Below are positions 32,680 to 40,795 of a DNA stretch of 64,000 nt, in pieces; the stretch's first letter is position 1; the number at the start of each line of letters is the position of its first letter. The notes under the pieces were generated by a model, which did not search any database, was not told where the DNA came from, and saw only the letters and a program-made list of their open reading frames with translations. The stretch covers positions 62,001-126,000 of the forward strand of contig NZ_FMDM01000017.1 in assembly GCF_900090105.1 (NCBI RefSeq), given 5' to 3'. The DNA is from Micromonospora humi. GTDB taxonomy: Bacteria; Actinomycetota; Actinomycetes; Mycobacteriales; Micromonosporaceae. The position numbers and the translations under genes are program-made.

Positions 32680-35411
32680 TGAGGCTGCCAGGTGCCGCGG
32701 GCCGGGTCCGGGCGTACGGGGGACAGTTCCTGCTGCTCGCCGTCCTGACCGTGGTGACCGCCCTGCTGATCACCGGGGTGCCGCGGGTCGCCGACCGGCT
32801 CACCGGTCAGGGGCTGCGCGAGTACGTCGCGAACCAGCCGCCGGCCCTGCGTGACCTCGGGTACACCCAGGCGCCGCCCACGTTCGCGTCGACCGTGCAG
32901 CCGGCCGTCGCCGCCCAGGCGGACCAGCTCGACACGATCGAGAACCGGATGCCCGCCGCGGTGCGCGAGGCGATCGGGCAGCGGTGGTACACCGCCGACA
33001 CCATGCCCGGCCGGTTGCGCGGCCCGACGCTCGACAGCGGCAAGGGGCTGATCGACCTGATGTTGCGCACCGGCAACGGCCTGCGTGCGGCGGCCACCCT
33101 GACCGGCGGGCGGTGGCCGGAGAGCGGCGTCACCACCGCCGGTGCGGTGGAGGTGGCGCTCGCCGACACCGTCGCGACGAGCCTGGGCGTCGCCCCCGGC
33201 GACCGGTTCAGCCTGTCGGTGCTGGACCCGACCGACCCGACCGGCCGGCCGCTGAAGTCCCGCCCGGTCGAGCTGGTCGGGGTGTGGCGGCCGAACGACG
33301 AGCGCGACGGGGTCTGGGACGGGTTGCCGTCGATGCTGCGGCTCACCCCGCCGGAGGGCGACGGCAAGCCGTACGTGGCGGTCGCCTACGCCGCCGACGC
33401 GGGCGTGGACGCCGTCGGCGCGACCGGCTGGCCGGTGAGCTTCGGCTGGCGCTACCGGATCGCCCCGGAACGGCTCGACCCGGGCCGGCTGGACGCGCTG
33501 ATCGCCGGCCTCGACGGGCTGGAGCGGGTCCGTCCCGCCTCGGTACGGCTGACCCAGGGCGTCGACATCGCGTTGCGCCGCTTCGCCTCCGCCCTCGCCG
33601 CCGCCCGCACCCTGCTCGCGGTCATCGCCGCCGGGCTGCTCGCCACGCTGGCCGGGCTGTCCCTGCTGGCCGCCCGGCTGGCGGCGCGCCGCCGGCGCGC
33701 CGAGTTCCACCTGATCCGGGCGCGCGGCGGCTCGACGGCCGACGTGCTGCGCCGGGGCCTGGCCGAGTCGGCGCTGGTGCTGCCGGCCGCGGCCGGGATC
33801 GGCTGGCTGCTCGGTGGCCTGCTGCCCGGCACCGGGACGTCGGCGCGGTGGGTGCTGCTGGCCGGGCTGCTGGTCACCGTGCTCCCGCCGCTGGCGGCGC
33901 TCGCCGTCGGCCGGGGCGTCGCCGGCCGGTCCGACCTCGGTGGCCGGTCGCCGGCCGTCCGGCTCACCGTCGAGGTGGTGGTGCTCGGGGTGGCCCTGCT
34001 CGGGGCGTTCCTGTTGCGCCGGCGCGGGCTCACCGCCGGCTCGGTGGACCCACTGCTGGTGTCGGTGCCGGTGCTGCTGGCGGTGGCCGCGGCCCTGCTG
34101 GCGCTGCGCGCGTACCCGTGGCCGTTGCGGCTGCTCAGCCGCGTCACGGCCCGGGCGCGCGGCAGCGTCGCTTTCCTCGGCACCGCCCGCGCCGGCCGGG
34201 CTGCCAGCACCGGGCCGCTGGTGGTGGTGGTGCTCGCCGTCGCCACGGCCGCGTTCTGCGGGGTGGTGGCGACCGGCATCGAGACCGGCCGGGACACCGC
34301 CGCGGCCCGCGCGGTGCCCGGCGACGTCCTGGTCACCGGCGAGCGCTTCGCGCCGGACACCGCCGCCCAACTGGCCGCGCTGCCCGGCGTCCGCGCGGTG
34401 GCCCCGCTGCTGACCGTGCCGGCCGAGCGCCCGACGGCCGACCGGGCCGGCCGGCCGAGCCCGATCCGGGAGCTGCGGGTGCTGCTGGTCGACGCCGCCG
34501 GCTTCGCCGAGGTGGCCCGCCGTGCCGGCGTACCGGCGAGTGTGCCCGACCCGCTGCTGGCCGGCGGCGACGGCAGCACCCCACTGCCGGCGCTGGTGTC
34601 CCCGGCGGTCGCCGACGAGCTGGCCGAGGCCGGGCTCGCCGACGCGCAGGGGCGCCGCCCGGCCTGGCTGAACGTGCAGGGAAACCGGCTGCCGGTGCGG
34701 GCCGCCGCCACCGTCGACGGCTTCGCGCTCGTCGACCGTTCGGTCACCCGGTTCGTGGTGCTGCCCTGGCCGGCGCTGCCGGCCGACGCGCTGCACCCGC
34801 TCGCCCCCACCGGTTTCGTCCTGGCCGGCCCCGGGGTGGACCCGGCCGAGGTGGACCGGGTGGCGGTCGAGGGGCAGCGCCGCTACCTGCGGATCGGCAC
34901 GGTCGAGACGTCGGACAAGGCGCGCGCGCCGGAGGTGACCAGCCGGGCCGAGGTCCGGGCCGAGCTGGGCGGCAGCGGCGTGAACGGGCTGCTGGTGTTC
35001 GGGTTCGCGCTCGGCGCCGCCGGCGGCGCGGTGCTGGGGCTGCTCGGGCTCGCGTTCGCGGTGCTCGCCGGGGCCCGCTCCCGCGGGCAGGTGCTGTCCC
35101 GGCTGCGCACCATGGGCCTGTCCCGCCGGCAGTGGCGCGGGCTGCTGCTGGTCGAGCTGACCCCGCTGGTGCTGGTGTCGGTGCTCACCGGCGCGGTGGT
35201 CGGCGCGTTGCTGCCGCTGCTGCTCACCCCGGTGCTCGGCCTGCCCGCCTTCACCGGCGGGGTGACCGTACGTCCCCGGTTCGAACCCGGCCTGGTGGCC
35301 GGGGTGTCGGCCCTGGCCCTGCTGGCCCTCGCCTTCGCGATCACCGTGGAGGCCGTGAACAATCGCCGGATGCGCCTCGGAGAGGTGCTGCGGCTCGGAG
35401 AGGAGAGCTGA
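32676..35411 (+). CDS. large FtsX-type ABC transporter permease, subunit 2
   Basis: 911 residues. N-terminal helix (about 15-32, FLLLAVLTVVTALLI), an extracytoplasmic domain, a central membrane block beginning near 300 with RRAEFHLIRARGGSTADVL, a second extracytoplasmic domain, and C-terminal helices with GQVLSRLRTMGLSRRQWRG and TVEAVNNRRMRLGEVLRLGEE. It shares little direct identity with subunit 1 but the same two-module plan. Two adjacent ATG codons (32676, 32679) could start it; the first overlaps the previous stop by ATGA. Probably a heterodimer partner of subunit 1. Confidence 0.88.
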   Translation: MMRLPGAAGRVRAYGGQFLLLAVLTVVTALLITGVPRVADRLTGQGLREYVANQPPALRDLGYTQAPPTFASTVQPAVAAQADQLDTIENRMPAAVREAIGQRWYTADTMPGRLRGPTLDSGKGLIDLMLRTGNGLRAAATLTGGRWPESGVTTAGAVEVALADTVATSLGVAPGDRFSLSVLDPTDPTGRPLKSRPVELVGVWRPNDERDGVWDGLPSMLRLTPPEGDGKPYVAVAYAADAGVDAVGATGWPVSFGWRYRIAPERLDPGRLDALIAGLDGLERVRPASVRLTQGVDIALRRFASALAAARTLLAVIAAGLLATLAGLSLLAARLAARRRRAEFHLIRARGGSTADVLRRGLAESALVLPAAAGIGWLLGGLLPGTGTSARWVLLAGLLVTVLPPLAALAVGRGVAGRSDLGGRSPAVRLTVEVVVLGVALLGAFLLRRRGLTAGSVDPLLVSVPVLLAVAAALLALRAYPWPLRLLSRVTARARGSVAFLGTARAGRAASTGPLVVVVLAVATAAFCGVVATGIETGRDTAAARAVPGDVLVTGERFAPDTAAQLAALPGVRAVAPLLTVPAERPTADRAGRPSPIRELRVLLVDAAGFAEVARRAGVPASVPDPLLAGGDGSTPLPALVSPAVADELAEAGLADAQGRRPAWLNVQGNRLPVRAAATVDGFALVDRSVTRFVVLPWPALPADALHPLAPTGFVLAGPGVDPAEVDRVAVEGQRRYLRIGTVETSDKARAPEVTSRAEVRAELGGSGVNGLLVFGFALGAAGGAVLGLLGLAFAVLAGARSRGQVLSRLRTMGLSRRQWRGLLLVELTPLVLVSVLTGAVVGALLPLLLTPVLGLPAFTGGVTVRPRFEPGLVAGVSALALLALAFAITVEAVNNRRMRLGEVLRLGEES

Positions 35412-36397
35412 TGACCGCGACCACGGAGGCTGCGCCGGACCTGGCCGCCCTGCAACGGCGGGCCGCCGAGCGCGCCGCCGAACGGGCCGGCGGGCGGGAC
35501 CGGTTGCGCGGGCACATCGTCTGCGACGGCCTGGTGCGCATCTTCAAGACCGAGGGCGTCGAGGTGGTCGCCCTGCAGGGTCTCGACCTGGTGATCGACC
35601 GGGGCGAGCTGGTCGCGATCGTGGGTGCCTCCGGCTCCGGCAAGTCGACCCTGCTCAACATCCTGTCCGGGCTGGACACCCCGACCGCCGGCATCGCCCG
35701 GGTCGCCGAGTACGACCTGCTCGCCCTGTCCCACAAGAAGCGGCTCGCCTACCGCCGGGAGATGGTCGGCTTCATCTGGCAGCAGACCGGCCGCAACCTG
35801 CTGCCGTACCTGACCGCGGTGGAGAACGTCGAGCTGCCGATGAAGCTGGCCGGTCGGCACGGCGGCCGGCGGGACCGGCGGGAGCGGGCCCGCCGCCTGC
35901 TCGACCTGGTCGGGGTCGGCTACTGCGCGGACCGGCGGCCGGGCCAGATGAGCGGCGGTGAGCAGCAGCGGTGCGCGGTGGCGGTGGCGGTGGCCAACGA
36001 CCCGGAGATCCTCTTCGCCGACGAGCCGACCGGTGAGCTGGACGAGGCGACCGGCGCCGAGGTCTTCGCCGCCCTGCGCACCATCAACGCCGAGCTGGGC
36101 GTGACCATCGTGGTGGTCACCCACGACCACGCCGTGGCCGGCCAGGTCCGCCGGACCGTCGCCATCCGCGACGGCCGGACCGCCTCCGAGGTACGCCGGA
36201 CCGCGCGGGCCACCGCCGACGGCGGCACCGAGCTGGTCAGCGAGGAGTACGCGGTGCTCGACCGCACCGGCCGGATGCAGTTGCCGGCGCCGTTCGTGGA
36301 GGCGCTGTCGCTGCGCGACCGGGTCCGGCTCAACCTGGAACCCGACCACGTCGAGGTGCGCCCCGGCGACCGGACGCACGCCGAGGAGAGTGAGTGA
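35411..36397 (+). CDS. ABC transporter ATPase with C-terminal AbrB-like extension
   Basis: 328 residues. ABC domain (about 35-260): Walker A GASGSGKST, FIWQQTGRNLLPYLT Q-loop region, signature MSGGEQQR, Walker B ILFADEPTGELD, and the switch histidine in VVTHDHAV. It belongs to the MacB/LolD-type subfamily (ADEPTG). Residues about 282-319 (LDRTGRMQLPAPFVEALSLR and on to EPDHVEVRP) look like a SpoVT/AbrB swapped-hairpin domain, unusual in an ATPase. The start overlaps the permease stop by one base (TGATG). It powers the two permeases. Confidence 0.9.
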   Translation: MTATTEAAPDLAALQRRAAERAAERAGGRDRLRGHIVCDGLVRIFKTEGVEVVALQGLDLVIDRGELVAIVGASGSGKSTLLNILSGLDTPTAGIARVAEYDLLALSHKKRLAYRREMVGFIWQQTGRNLLPYLTAVENVELPMKLAGRHGGRRDRRERARRLLDLVGVGYCADRRPGQMSGGEQQRCAVAVAVANDPEILFADEPTGELDEATGAEVFAALRTINAELGVTIVVVTHDHAVAGQVRRTVAIRDGRTASEVRRTARATADGGTELVSEEYAVLDRTGRMQLPAPFVEALSLRDRVRLNLEPDHVEVRPGDRTHAEESE

Positions 36398-37110
36398 TGA
36401 CCGAGCGGGCCGCGGTGCTGCCGGCGACGACCGTCGAGGACGTGGTGCGGGTCGAGGGGGTGAGCCGCACCTTCGGCCGGGGTGAGCACGCCGTGCACGC
36501 CGTGCGGGACGTCTCCTTCAGCGCCGGCCGCGGTGAGCTGGTCGCGGTCCGGGGCCGGTCCGGCGCCGGCAAGACCACGCTGCTGAACCTGGTCGGCGGC
36601 CTGGACCGGCCGGACGCCGGGACGATCCGGGTGGCCGGGCACGACGTCACCTCCGCCGGGGAGCGGGAGCTGCTGGCGTTGCGCCGGGGCACCGTCGGGT
36701 TCGTCTTCCAGACCTTCGGCCTGGTGCCGATCCTGTCCGCGGCGGAGAACGTCGGGGTGCCGTTGCGGCTGGCCAAGGTGCCGGCGGCGGAGCGGGAGCA
36801 GCGGGTGGCGGTGCTGCTGGAACTGGTCGGGCTGGGCGCGCACGCCGCGCAACGCCCGTACGAGCTGTCCGGCGGTCAGCAGCAGCGGGTGGCGGTGGCC
36901 CGGGCGCTGGCGAACGAGCCGGACCTGCTCATCGCCGACGAGCCGACCGGGCAGCTCGACTCCGAGACCGGTCGCTCGATCATGGACCTGCTGCGTGCCG
37001 TGGTGCACGCCCGGGGGATGACCGCACTGGTCGCGACGCACGATCCGGCGCTGATCGAGCTGGCCGACCGGACGCTGGTCCTGCGCGACGGCCAGTTGGT
37101 GGCCGACTGA
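36397..37110 (+). CDS. ABC transporter ATPase (MacB/LolD type)
   Basis: 237 residues of a plain ABC ATPase: Walker A GRSGAGKTT, FVFQTFGLVPILSA, signature LSGGQQQRVAVARAL, Walker B LLIADEPTGQLD, and ATHDPALIE with the switch histidine. It follows the first ATPase with a TGATG overlap. One operon therefore encodes two different permeases and two different ATPases, suggesting a heteromeric complex or two exchangeable ATPases. A GTG codon before ATG 36397 is possible. Confidence 0.92.
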   Translation: MTERAAVLPATTVEDVVRVEGVSRTFGRGEHAVHAVRDVSFSAGRGELVAVRGRSGAGKTTLLNLVGGLDRPDAGTIRVAGHDVTSAGERELLALRRGTVGFVFQTFGLVPILSAAENVGVPLRLAKVPAAEREQRVAVLLELVGLGAHAAQRPYELSGGQQQRVAVARALANEPDLLIADEPTGQLDSETGRSIMDLLRAVVHARGMTALVATHDPALIELADRTLVLRDGQLVAD

Positions 37111-37111
37111 C

Positions 37112-37648
37112 CTAGGTGCCCGAGCGGCGGCGGTGGTAGGCCCAGGTGACCGCGAGCAGTAGCGGGCCCCAGAGCAGCAGCGGGGCATAGCAGGCCACCA
37201 GCAGGGCGAAGCCGCCGGCCGGCAGCCCCAGGTCGTTGCCGTCGACGAGCACGCCCCACGACGCGTACCCCCAGATCAGGGTGAGCGCGACGGCGCCGGC
37301 GGTGGCGGCGGTGACCGCGAACGCCGGTGGCACCCGCCGGAGGCCGACCAGCGGGAGCCGGCGGGCGAACACCTCGCCCCACGGGCGGACCAGGCCCAGG
37401 CAGAGCAGCGCCAACCCCTCCGAGACCAGGCTGAGCGCGACGATGTAGACGCTCTCGCCGAACCCGGGCCGGATCCGGTCGCTGGCCACCACCGCGCCGA
37501 TCGGCAGGCCGGCGACCAGGGCGATCCGCCACAGCCCGGACGGGAGCACGACGAGCGGGATCAGGTGCGCGGCGCGGACCGCCCACGGTTGCGGCGGGCG
37601 GCGGTCGTGCGTGGGGACGACCGGCGGGGACAGCGTGTCGGTGGGCAT
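37112..37648 (-). CDS. hypothetical four-to-five-helix membrane protein
   Basis: 178 residues. After a proline-rich N-terminus (1-25) come about four to five membrane helices (for example AHLIPLVVLPSGLWRIALVAG, SVYIVALSLVSEGLALLCLGLV, AFAVTAATAGAVALTLIWGYA and FALLVACYAPLLLWGPLLLAV). No known catalytic motif is seen. It ends one base from the convergent ABC operon, with no terminator between. Confidence 0.75.
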   Translation of the reverse strand: MPTDTLSPPVVPTHDRRPPQPWAVRAAHLIPLVVLPSGLWRIALVAGLPIGAVVASDRIRPGFGESVYIVALSLVSEGLALLCLGLVRPWGEVFARRLPLVGLRRVPPAFAVTAATAGAVALTLIWGYASWGVLVDGNDLGLPAGGFALLVACYAPLLLWGPLLLAVTWAYHRRRSGT

Positions 37649-37709
37649 ACCGTCAGCCTGGTCGTGGGCCGGGCGCGCGCCCTCCCCCGCCGGAGGGACC
37701 GGTGCCCCT

Positions 37710-38162
37710 CTACAGGGCCAGCTTCATCCCCTCGTGGCTGGCCACGAAGCCCAGGTCGCGGTAGAACCGGTGCGCGTCGGCGCGCTGCTTGTCGGTGGTG
37801 AGCTGCACCAGCGCGCAGCCGCGCTCGCGCGCCTGGTCGATCGCCCAGCGCATCATCGCCCGGCCCAGCCCGCGTCCGCGCCGGTCGGCGCGGACCCGCA
37901 CCGACTCGATCAGCGACCGCTCCGCGCCGTGCCGGCCCAGACCGGGGATGTAGGTGATCTGGAAGCAGCCGACCAGCTCGCCGCCGTCGTCGGCGACGAT
38001 CATCAGGTTGCGCGGGTCGGCGTCGAGGTCGGCGAACGCCCGCTCGTACGCCTCGTCGACCTCGGGCAGATCGCGGGTGCGGCCGAGCACGTCGTCGGCG
38101 AGCAGGGCGAGCACGGCGGGCAGGTCGGCCCGGACGGCCTCCCGGAAGATCACGTCAGTCAC
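37710..38162 (-). CDS. GNAT acetyltransferase
   Basis: 150 residues. The acetyl-CoA loop RADRRGRGLGRAMM (R-x-x-G-x-G), helix MRWAIDQARERGCALVQLTT and end AHRFYRDLGFVASHEGMKLAL are typical of single-domain GNAT enzymes, close to those annotated for amino-acid or spermidine-like substrates. GTG 38162 overlaps the end of the PucR-type gene by 8 bp, so the two are probably cotranscribed. Confidence 0.88.
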   Translation of the reverse strand: MTDVIFREAVRADLPAVLALLADDVLGRTRDLPEVDEAYERAFADLDADPRNLMIVADDGGELVGCFQITYIPGLGRHGAERSLIESVRVRADRRGRGLGRAMMRWAIDQARERGCALVQLTTDKQRADAHRFYRDLGFVASHEGMKLAL

Positions 38163-39333
38163 CCGGGGAGCCTGGCACGGCGGCGGTGCGGCCGTCCAAC
38201 CAGCTGCGCAGCGCCCACCACCAGTGGATCGCCTCCGGCACGGTGCACCGCGCCCCCTCCTCGACCGGCGGCCCGCCGGTCACCTCCCGGAGCCGGCGCA
38301 GCCGGTAGCGCACCGTGTTCGGGTGTACGTGCAGCGCGGTGGCGGTCTGGTCCAGCCGTTGACCGTGGTCCAGCCAGGCGAGCGCCGTGGCGGCCAGCTC
38401 CCGGTGGAACTCGTCGGCCGGGTCGAGCGCGCCGAGCAGGGTGCCCCGCAGCAGCTCGGCCAGGGCCGGCTGGGCGGCCAGCGCGGTCTCCCCGGCCAGG
38501 TCGGTCACCCGACGCAACCCGCGCAGCCGCCGGTGCGCGGCGGTGCGCAGGGCCGCCAGGCAGAGTGTGTACATCGCCGGGGCCCGCTCCAACGGTTGCG
38601 CCGGCGCCACCAGCGCCAGCAGGTCGGCCGGCGCGGCCCCCGGCAATCGGGGGAGCAGACCGGCCAGCCGGTCCTCCACGGGGGCGAGCAGGCCGCCGTG
38701 CCGGGTGAGCTGCCGGTGGAGGGCGTGCGACCGCACCGGATCGGGACGGGTGGCGACCAGGCAGTGGTAGCGGCCCTCCGGCCGTAACCCGAACCGGGCC
38801 AGCTCCGCCGGGGGCGTGTTGGCCGGCCCGTCGAGCAGCAGCCGGCGCAGCAGGCGGGCCCGGGCCGCCGCGCCGCCGTCGGCCAGCTCCCGCTCGGCCG
38901 CCCGGTGCCCGTCCACCACCGCCCGTTCCACCGCGGCGGCGTACCGGCCGATGACGAGCAACCCCTCCAGCAGCACCTCGTCCGCGACGCCGGCGGCCCG
39001 GCCGTGCCGGACCACCAGTTCCACCGCCCGGTCCCGGCCGGCCTGCACGCCGCGCAGCAGGCCGGCGACGGTGATGCCCTGCGCCGCCCGGTCGGCGCCC
39101 AGCCGGCGGGCCTCGGTGAAGTCCCGCCCGGCGGGATCCTCGTGGCGCTCCAGCGCGCCGAGACCGCTGGTGAGCAGCAGGACGACCTGGCGGCGGACCT
39201 CACCGGCGGGGAGTCGGGCGACCTCCGGCGAGGCGGTCCGGGCGGCCCGCGCCACCTCGTCCACGGCGACCCGATCGGCGGCCAGGTCGCGCAGCAGCGC
39301 GCCGAACGTGGGGGCGTTCGGAGTCCGCGTCAT
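38155..39333 (-). CDS. PucR/CdaR-type transcriptional regulator
   Basis: 392 residues. An N-terminal helical sensing region (about 1-160), a GGDEF-like middle and a C-terminal PucR helix-turn-helix (about 330-365): LAWLDHGQRLDQTATALHVHPNTVRYRLRRLREVTG. The family regulates purine, amino-acid or sugar-acid catabolism. ATG 39333 is the most likely start; in-frame sequence extends to 39369. It is divergent from the YncE-like gene; a 7-bp palindrome with a 4-nt centre at 39434-39451 lies between them and is a plausible operator. Confidence 0.9.
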   Translation of the reverse strand: MTRTPNAPTFGALLRDLAADRVAVDEVARAARTASPEVARLPAGEVRRQVVLLLTSGLGALERHEDPAGRDFTEARRLGADRAAQGITVAGLLRGVQAGRDRAVELVVRHGRAAGVADEVLLEGLLVIGRYAAAVERAVVDGHRAAERELADGGAAARARLLRRLLLDGPANTPPAELARFGLRPEGRYHCLVATRPDPVRSHALHRQLTRHGGLLAPVEDRLAGLLPRLPGAAPADLLALVAPAQPLERAPAMYTLCLAALRTAAHRRLRGLRRVTDLAGETALAAQPALAELLRGTLLGALDPADEFHRELAATALAWLDHGQRLDQTATALHVHPNTVRYRLRRLREVTGGPPVEEGARCTVPEAIHWWWALRSWLDGRTAAVPGSPGD

Positions 39334-39433
39334 CGGCGCCCGCCGCCTCCCGTTGTCGTCGCGGCACAACCGGGCCGGTCGGGCGTTGGCGTCCGGCCCC
39401 TAGTCCGGGCTGCCGGCCGGTTGCTCTCCTGGT

Positions 39434-39451
39434 TGTTACCGCAAGGTAACA
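39434..39451. promoter_or_regulatory. palindromic operator candidate TGTTACC-GCAA-GGTAACA
   Basis: A perfect 7-bp inverted repeat with centre GCAA lies in the 172-bp divergent region between the PucR-type gene (start 39333) and the YncE-like gene (start 39506). Symmetry of this kind is typical for dimeric repressor sites. The binding protein is not identified; the adjacent PucR-type regulator is only one candidate. Confidence 0.5.
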
Positions 39452-39505
39452 CCGATCGATCCACCGAGGAACGTCGATGTCCCACTCGGCTGTCAGGAGG
39501 CGTCC

Positions 39506-40780
39506 ATGACCCCCGTGCCACCCCGCCCGTCCCGATCCCGCCGCCGCGCCGGACTGGCCGCGCTGGCCGCCCTCGCGCTCGCCGTGCCGACCCCACTGGT
39601 GGCGGCGCCCACGCCCGCCCACGCCGCCGCAGCCCTCCAGGAGGTGATGTTCGTCGGCAACAACTGGGACGGCACCGCCGACGTCATCCGCTCCCGCGGC
39701 GACTACGCCAGGCTCGGCCGGATCAACGTGATCCCGGACCGCACCGCGCGGCTGCGCGAGATCTACCTCAACCCGATCAAGCTGGCCTACTTCCTCGGCA
39801 TCCGGCAGGGCCCGGGGGAGGGCCACGACCAGTTCGTCGACGACATGTACACCACGCCGGACGGCAGCGCCCTGGTGGTGTCCCGGCCCAGCTTCGCCGA
39901 CGTGGTCTCGATCGACCTGGCCACCGGCGCGGTCCGGTGGCGCTTCCCGGTCTCCGGCTACCGCGCCGACCACATGGCCGTGTCGCCGGACGGCACCCGG
40001 GTGGCGGTCTCCGCCTCCACCTCCAACACCGTGCACGTGCTGGACATCCGCACCGGGGCGCAGCTCGGCTCGTTCGGCACCGGCGACAAGCCGCACGAGA
40101 ACATCTTCACCGACGGCGGCCGTCGACTGTGGAACATGTCCATCGGCGAGGTCAACACCGACCTGGACGCGCCCTGGCTCGACTGGACCAAGGGGGACCG
40201 GAAGATCACCGTCGCCGACACCACCACGTTCGGCGTGGTCAAGGTGATCGACATGCGGGACCGGCTGGACGCCGCCGGTCGCCGCGACCTCTCCGACGCG
40301 GTCCGCCCGGCGGTGTTCACCCCGGACGGCAGCCGGCTCTACTTCCAGGTGTCGTTCTTCAACGGCCTGGTCGAATACGACGTGGCCGCCGACCGGGTCA
40401 CCCGGGTCGCCACCCTGCCGAAGAACCCGGCCACCAGCGAGGACCGCACCACCTGGGTCAACGACTCACGCCACCACGGCCTGTCGGTCAGCCCGGACGG
40501 CTCGCGGCTCTGCGTCGCCGGCACGATGGACGACTACGCGACGGTGGTGGACCGGGCCACCCTGCGCGAGGGCCCGCTCGTGCCGGCCAGCAAGCCGTAC
40601 TGGGCCACGGTCAGCGGCGACGGCCGGGACTGCGTCATCTCCGAATCCGGCGCCGACCAGGTCACCGCGATCAACTTCGCCACCGGCCAGAAGGTGGCGA
40701 GCGTCGCGGTCGGCGACCACCCGCAACGGGTCCGCATCGGGCACCTGGCCGAGGGCTGGACGCCGCCGGCCGCCGGCTGA
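39506..40780 (+). CDS. secreted YncE-like beta-propeller protein
   Basis: 424 residues. Signal peptide (1-41, ending PTPAHA) followed by seven-bladed propeller repeats such as SRPSFADVVSIDLATGAVRW, MAVSPDGTRVAVSASTSNTVHVLD and LSVSPDGSRLCVAGTMDDYATVVD. YncE-like proteins have no clear catalytic role. ATG 39506 has AGGAGG upstream. It is divergent from the PucR-type regulator across an operator-like palindrome, a possible control pair. Confidence 0.88.
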   Translation: MTPVPPRPSRSRRRAGLAALAALALAVPTPLVAAPTPAHAAAALQEVMFVGNNWDGTADVIRSRGDYARLGRINVIPDRTARLREIYLNPIKLAYFLGIRQGPGEGHDQFVDDMYTTPDGSALVVSRPSFADVVSIDLATGAVRWRFPVSGYRADHMAVSPDGTRVAVSASTSNTVHVLDIRTGAQLGSFGTGDKPHENIFTDGGRRLWNMSIGEVNTDLDAPWLDWTKGDRKITVADTTTFGVVKVIDMRDRLDAAGRRDLSDAVRPAVFTPDGSRLYFQVSFFNGLVEYDVAADRVTRVATLPKNPATSEDRTTWVNDSRHHGLSVSPDGSRLCVAGTMDDYATVVDRATLREGPLVPASKPYWATVSGDGRDCVISESGADQVTAINFATGQKVASVAVGDHPQRVRIGHLAEGWTPPAAG

Positions 40781-40795
40781 TCGACCGCCGTACCG

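Noticed and set aside
29505..35411. A 1968-residue open frame across both permease genes
   Set aside because: The first half is out of frame with the permease-1 codon pattern; it is a high-GC shadow that joins the true frame of permease 2.
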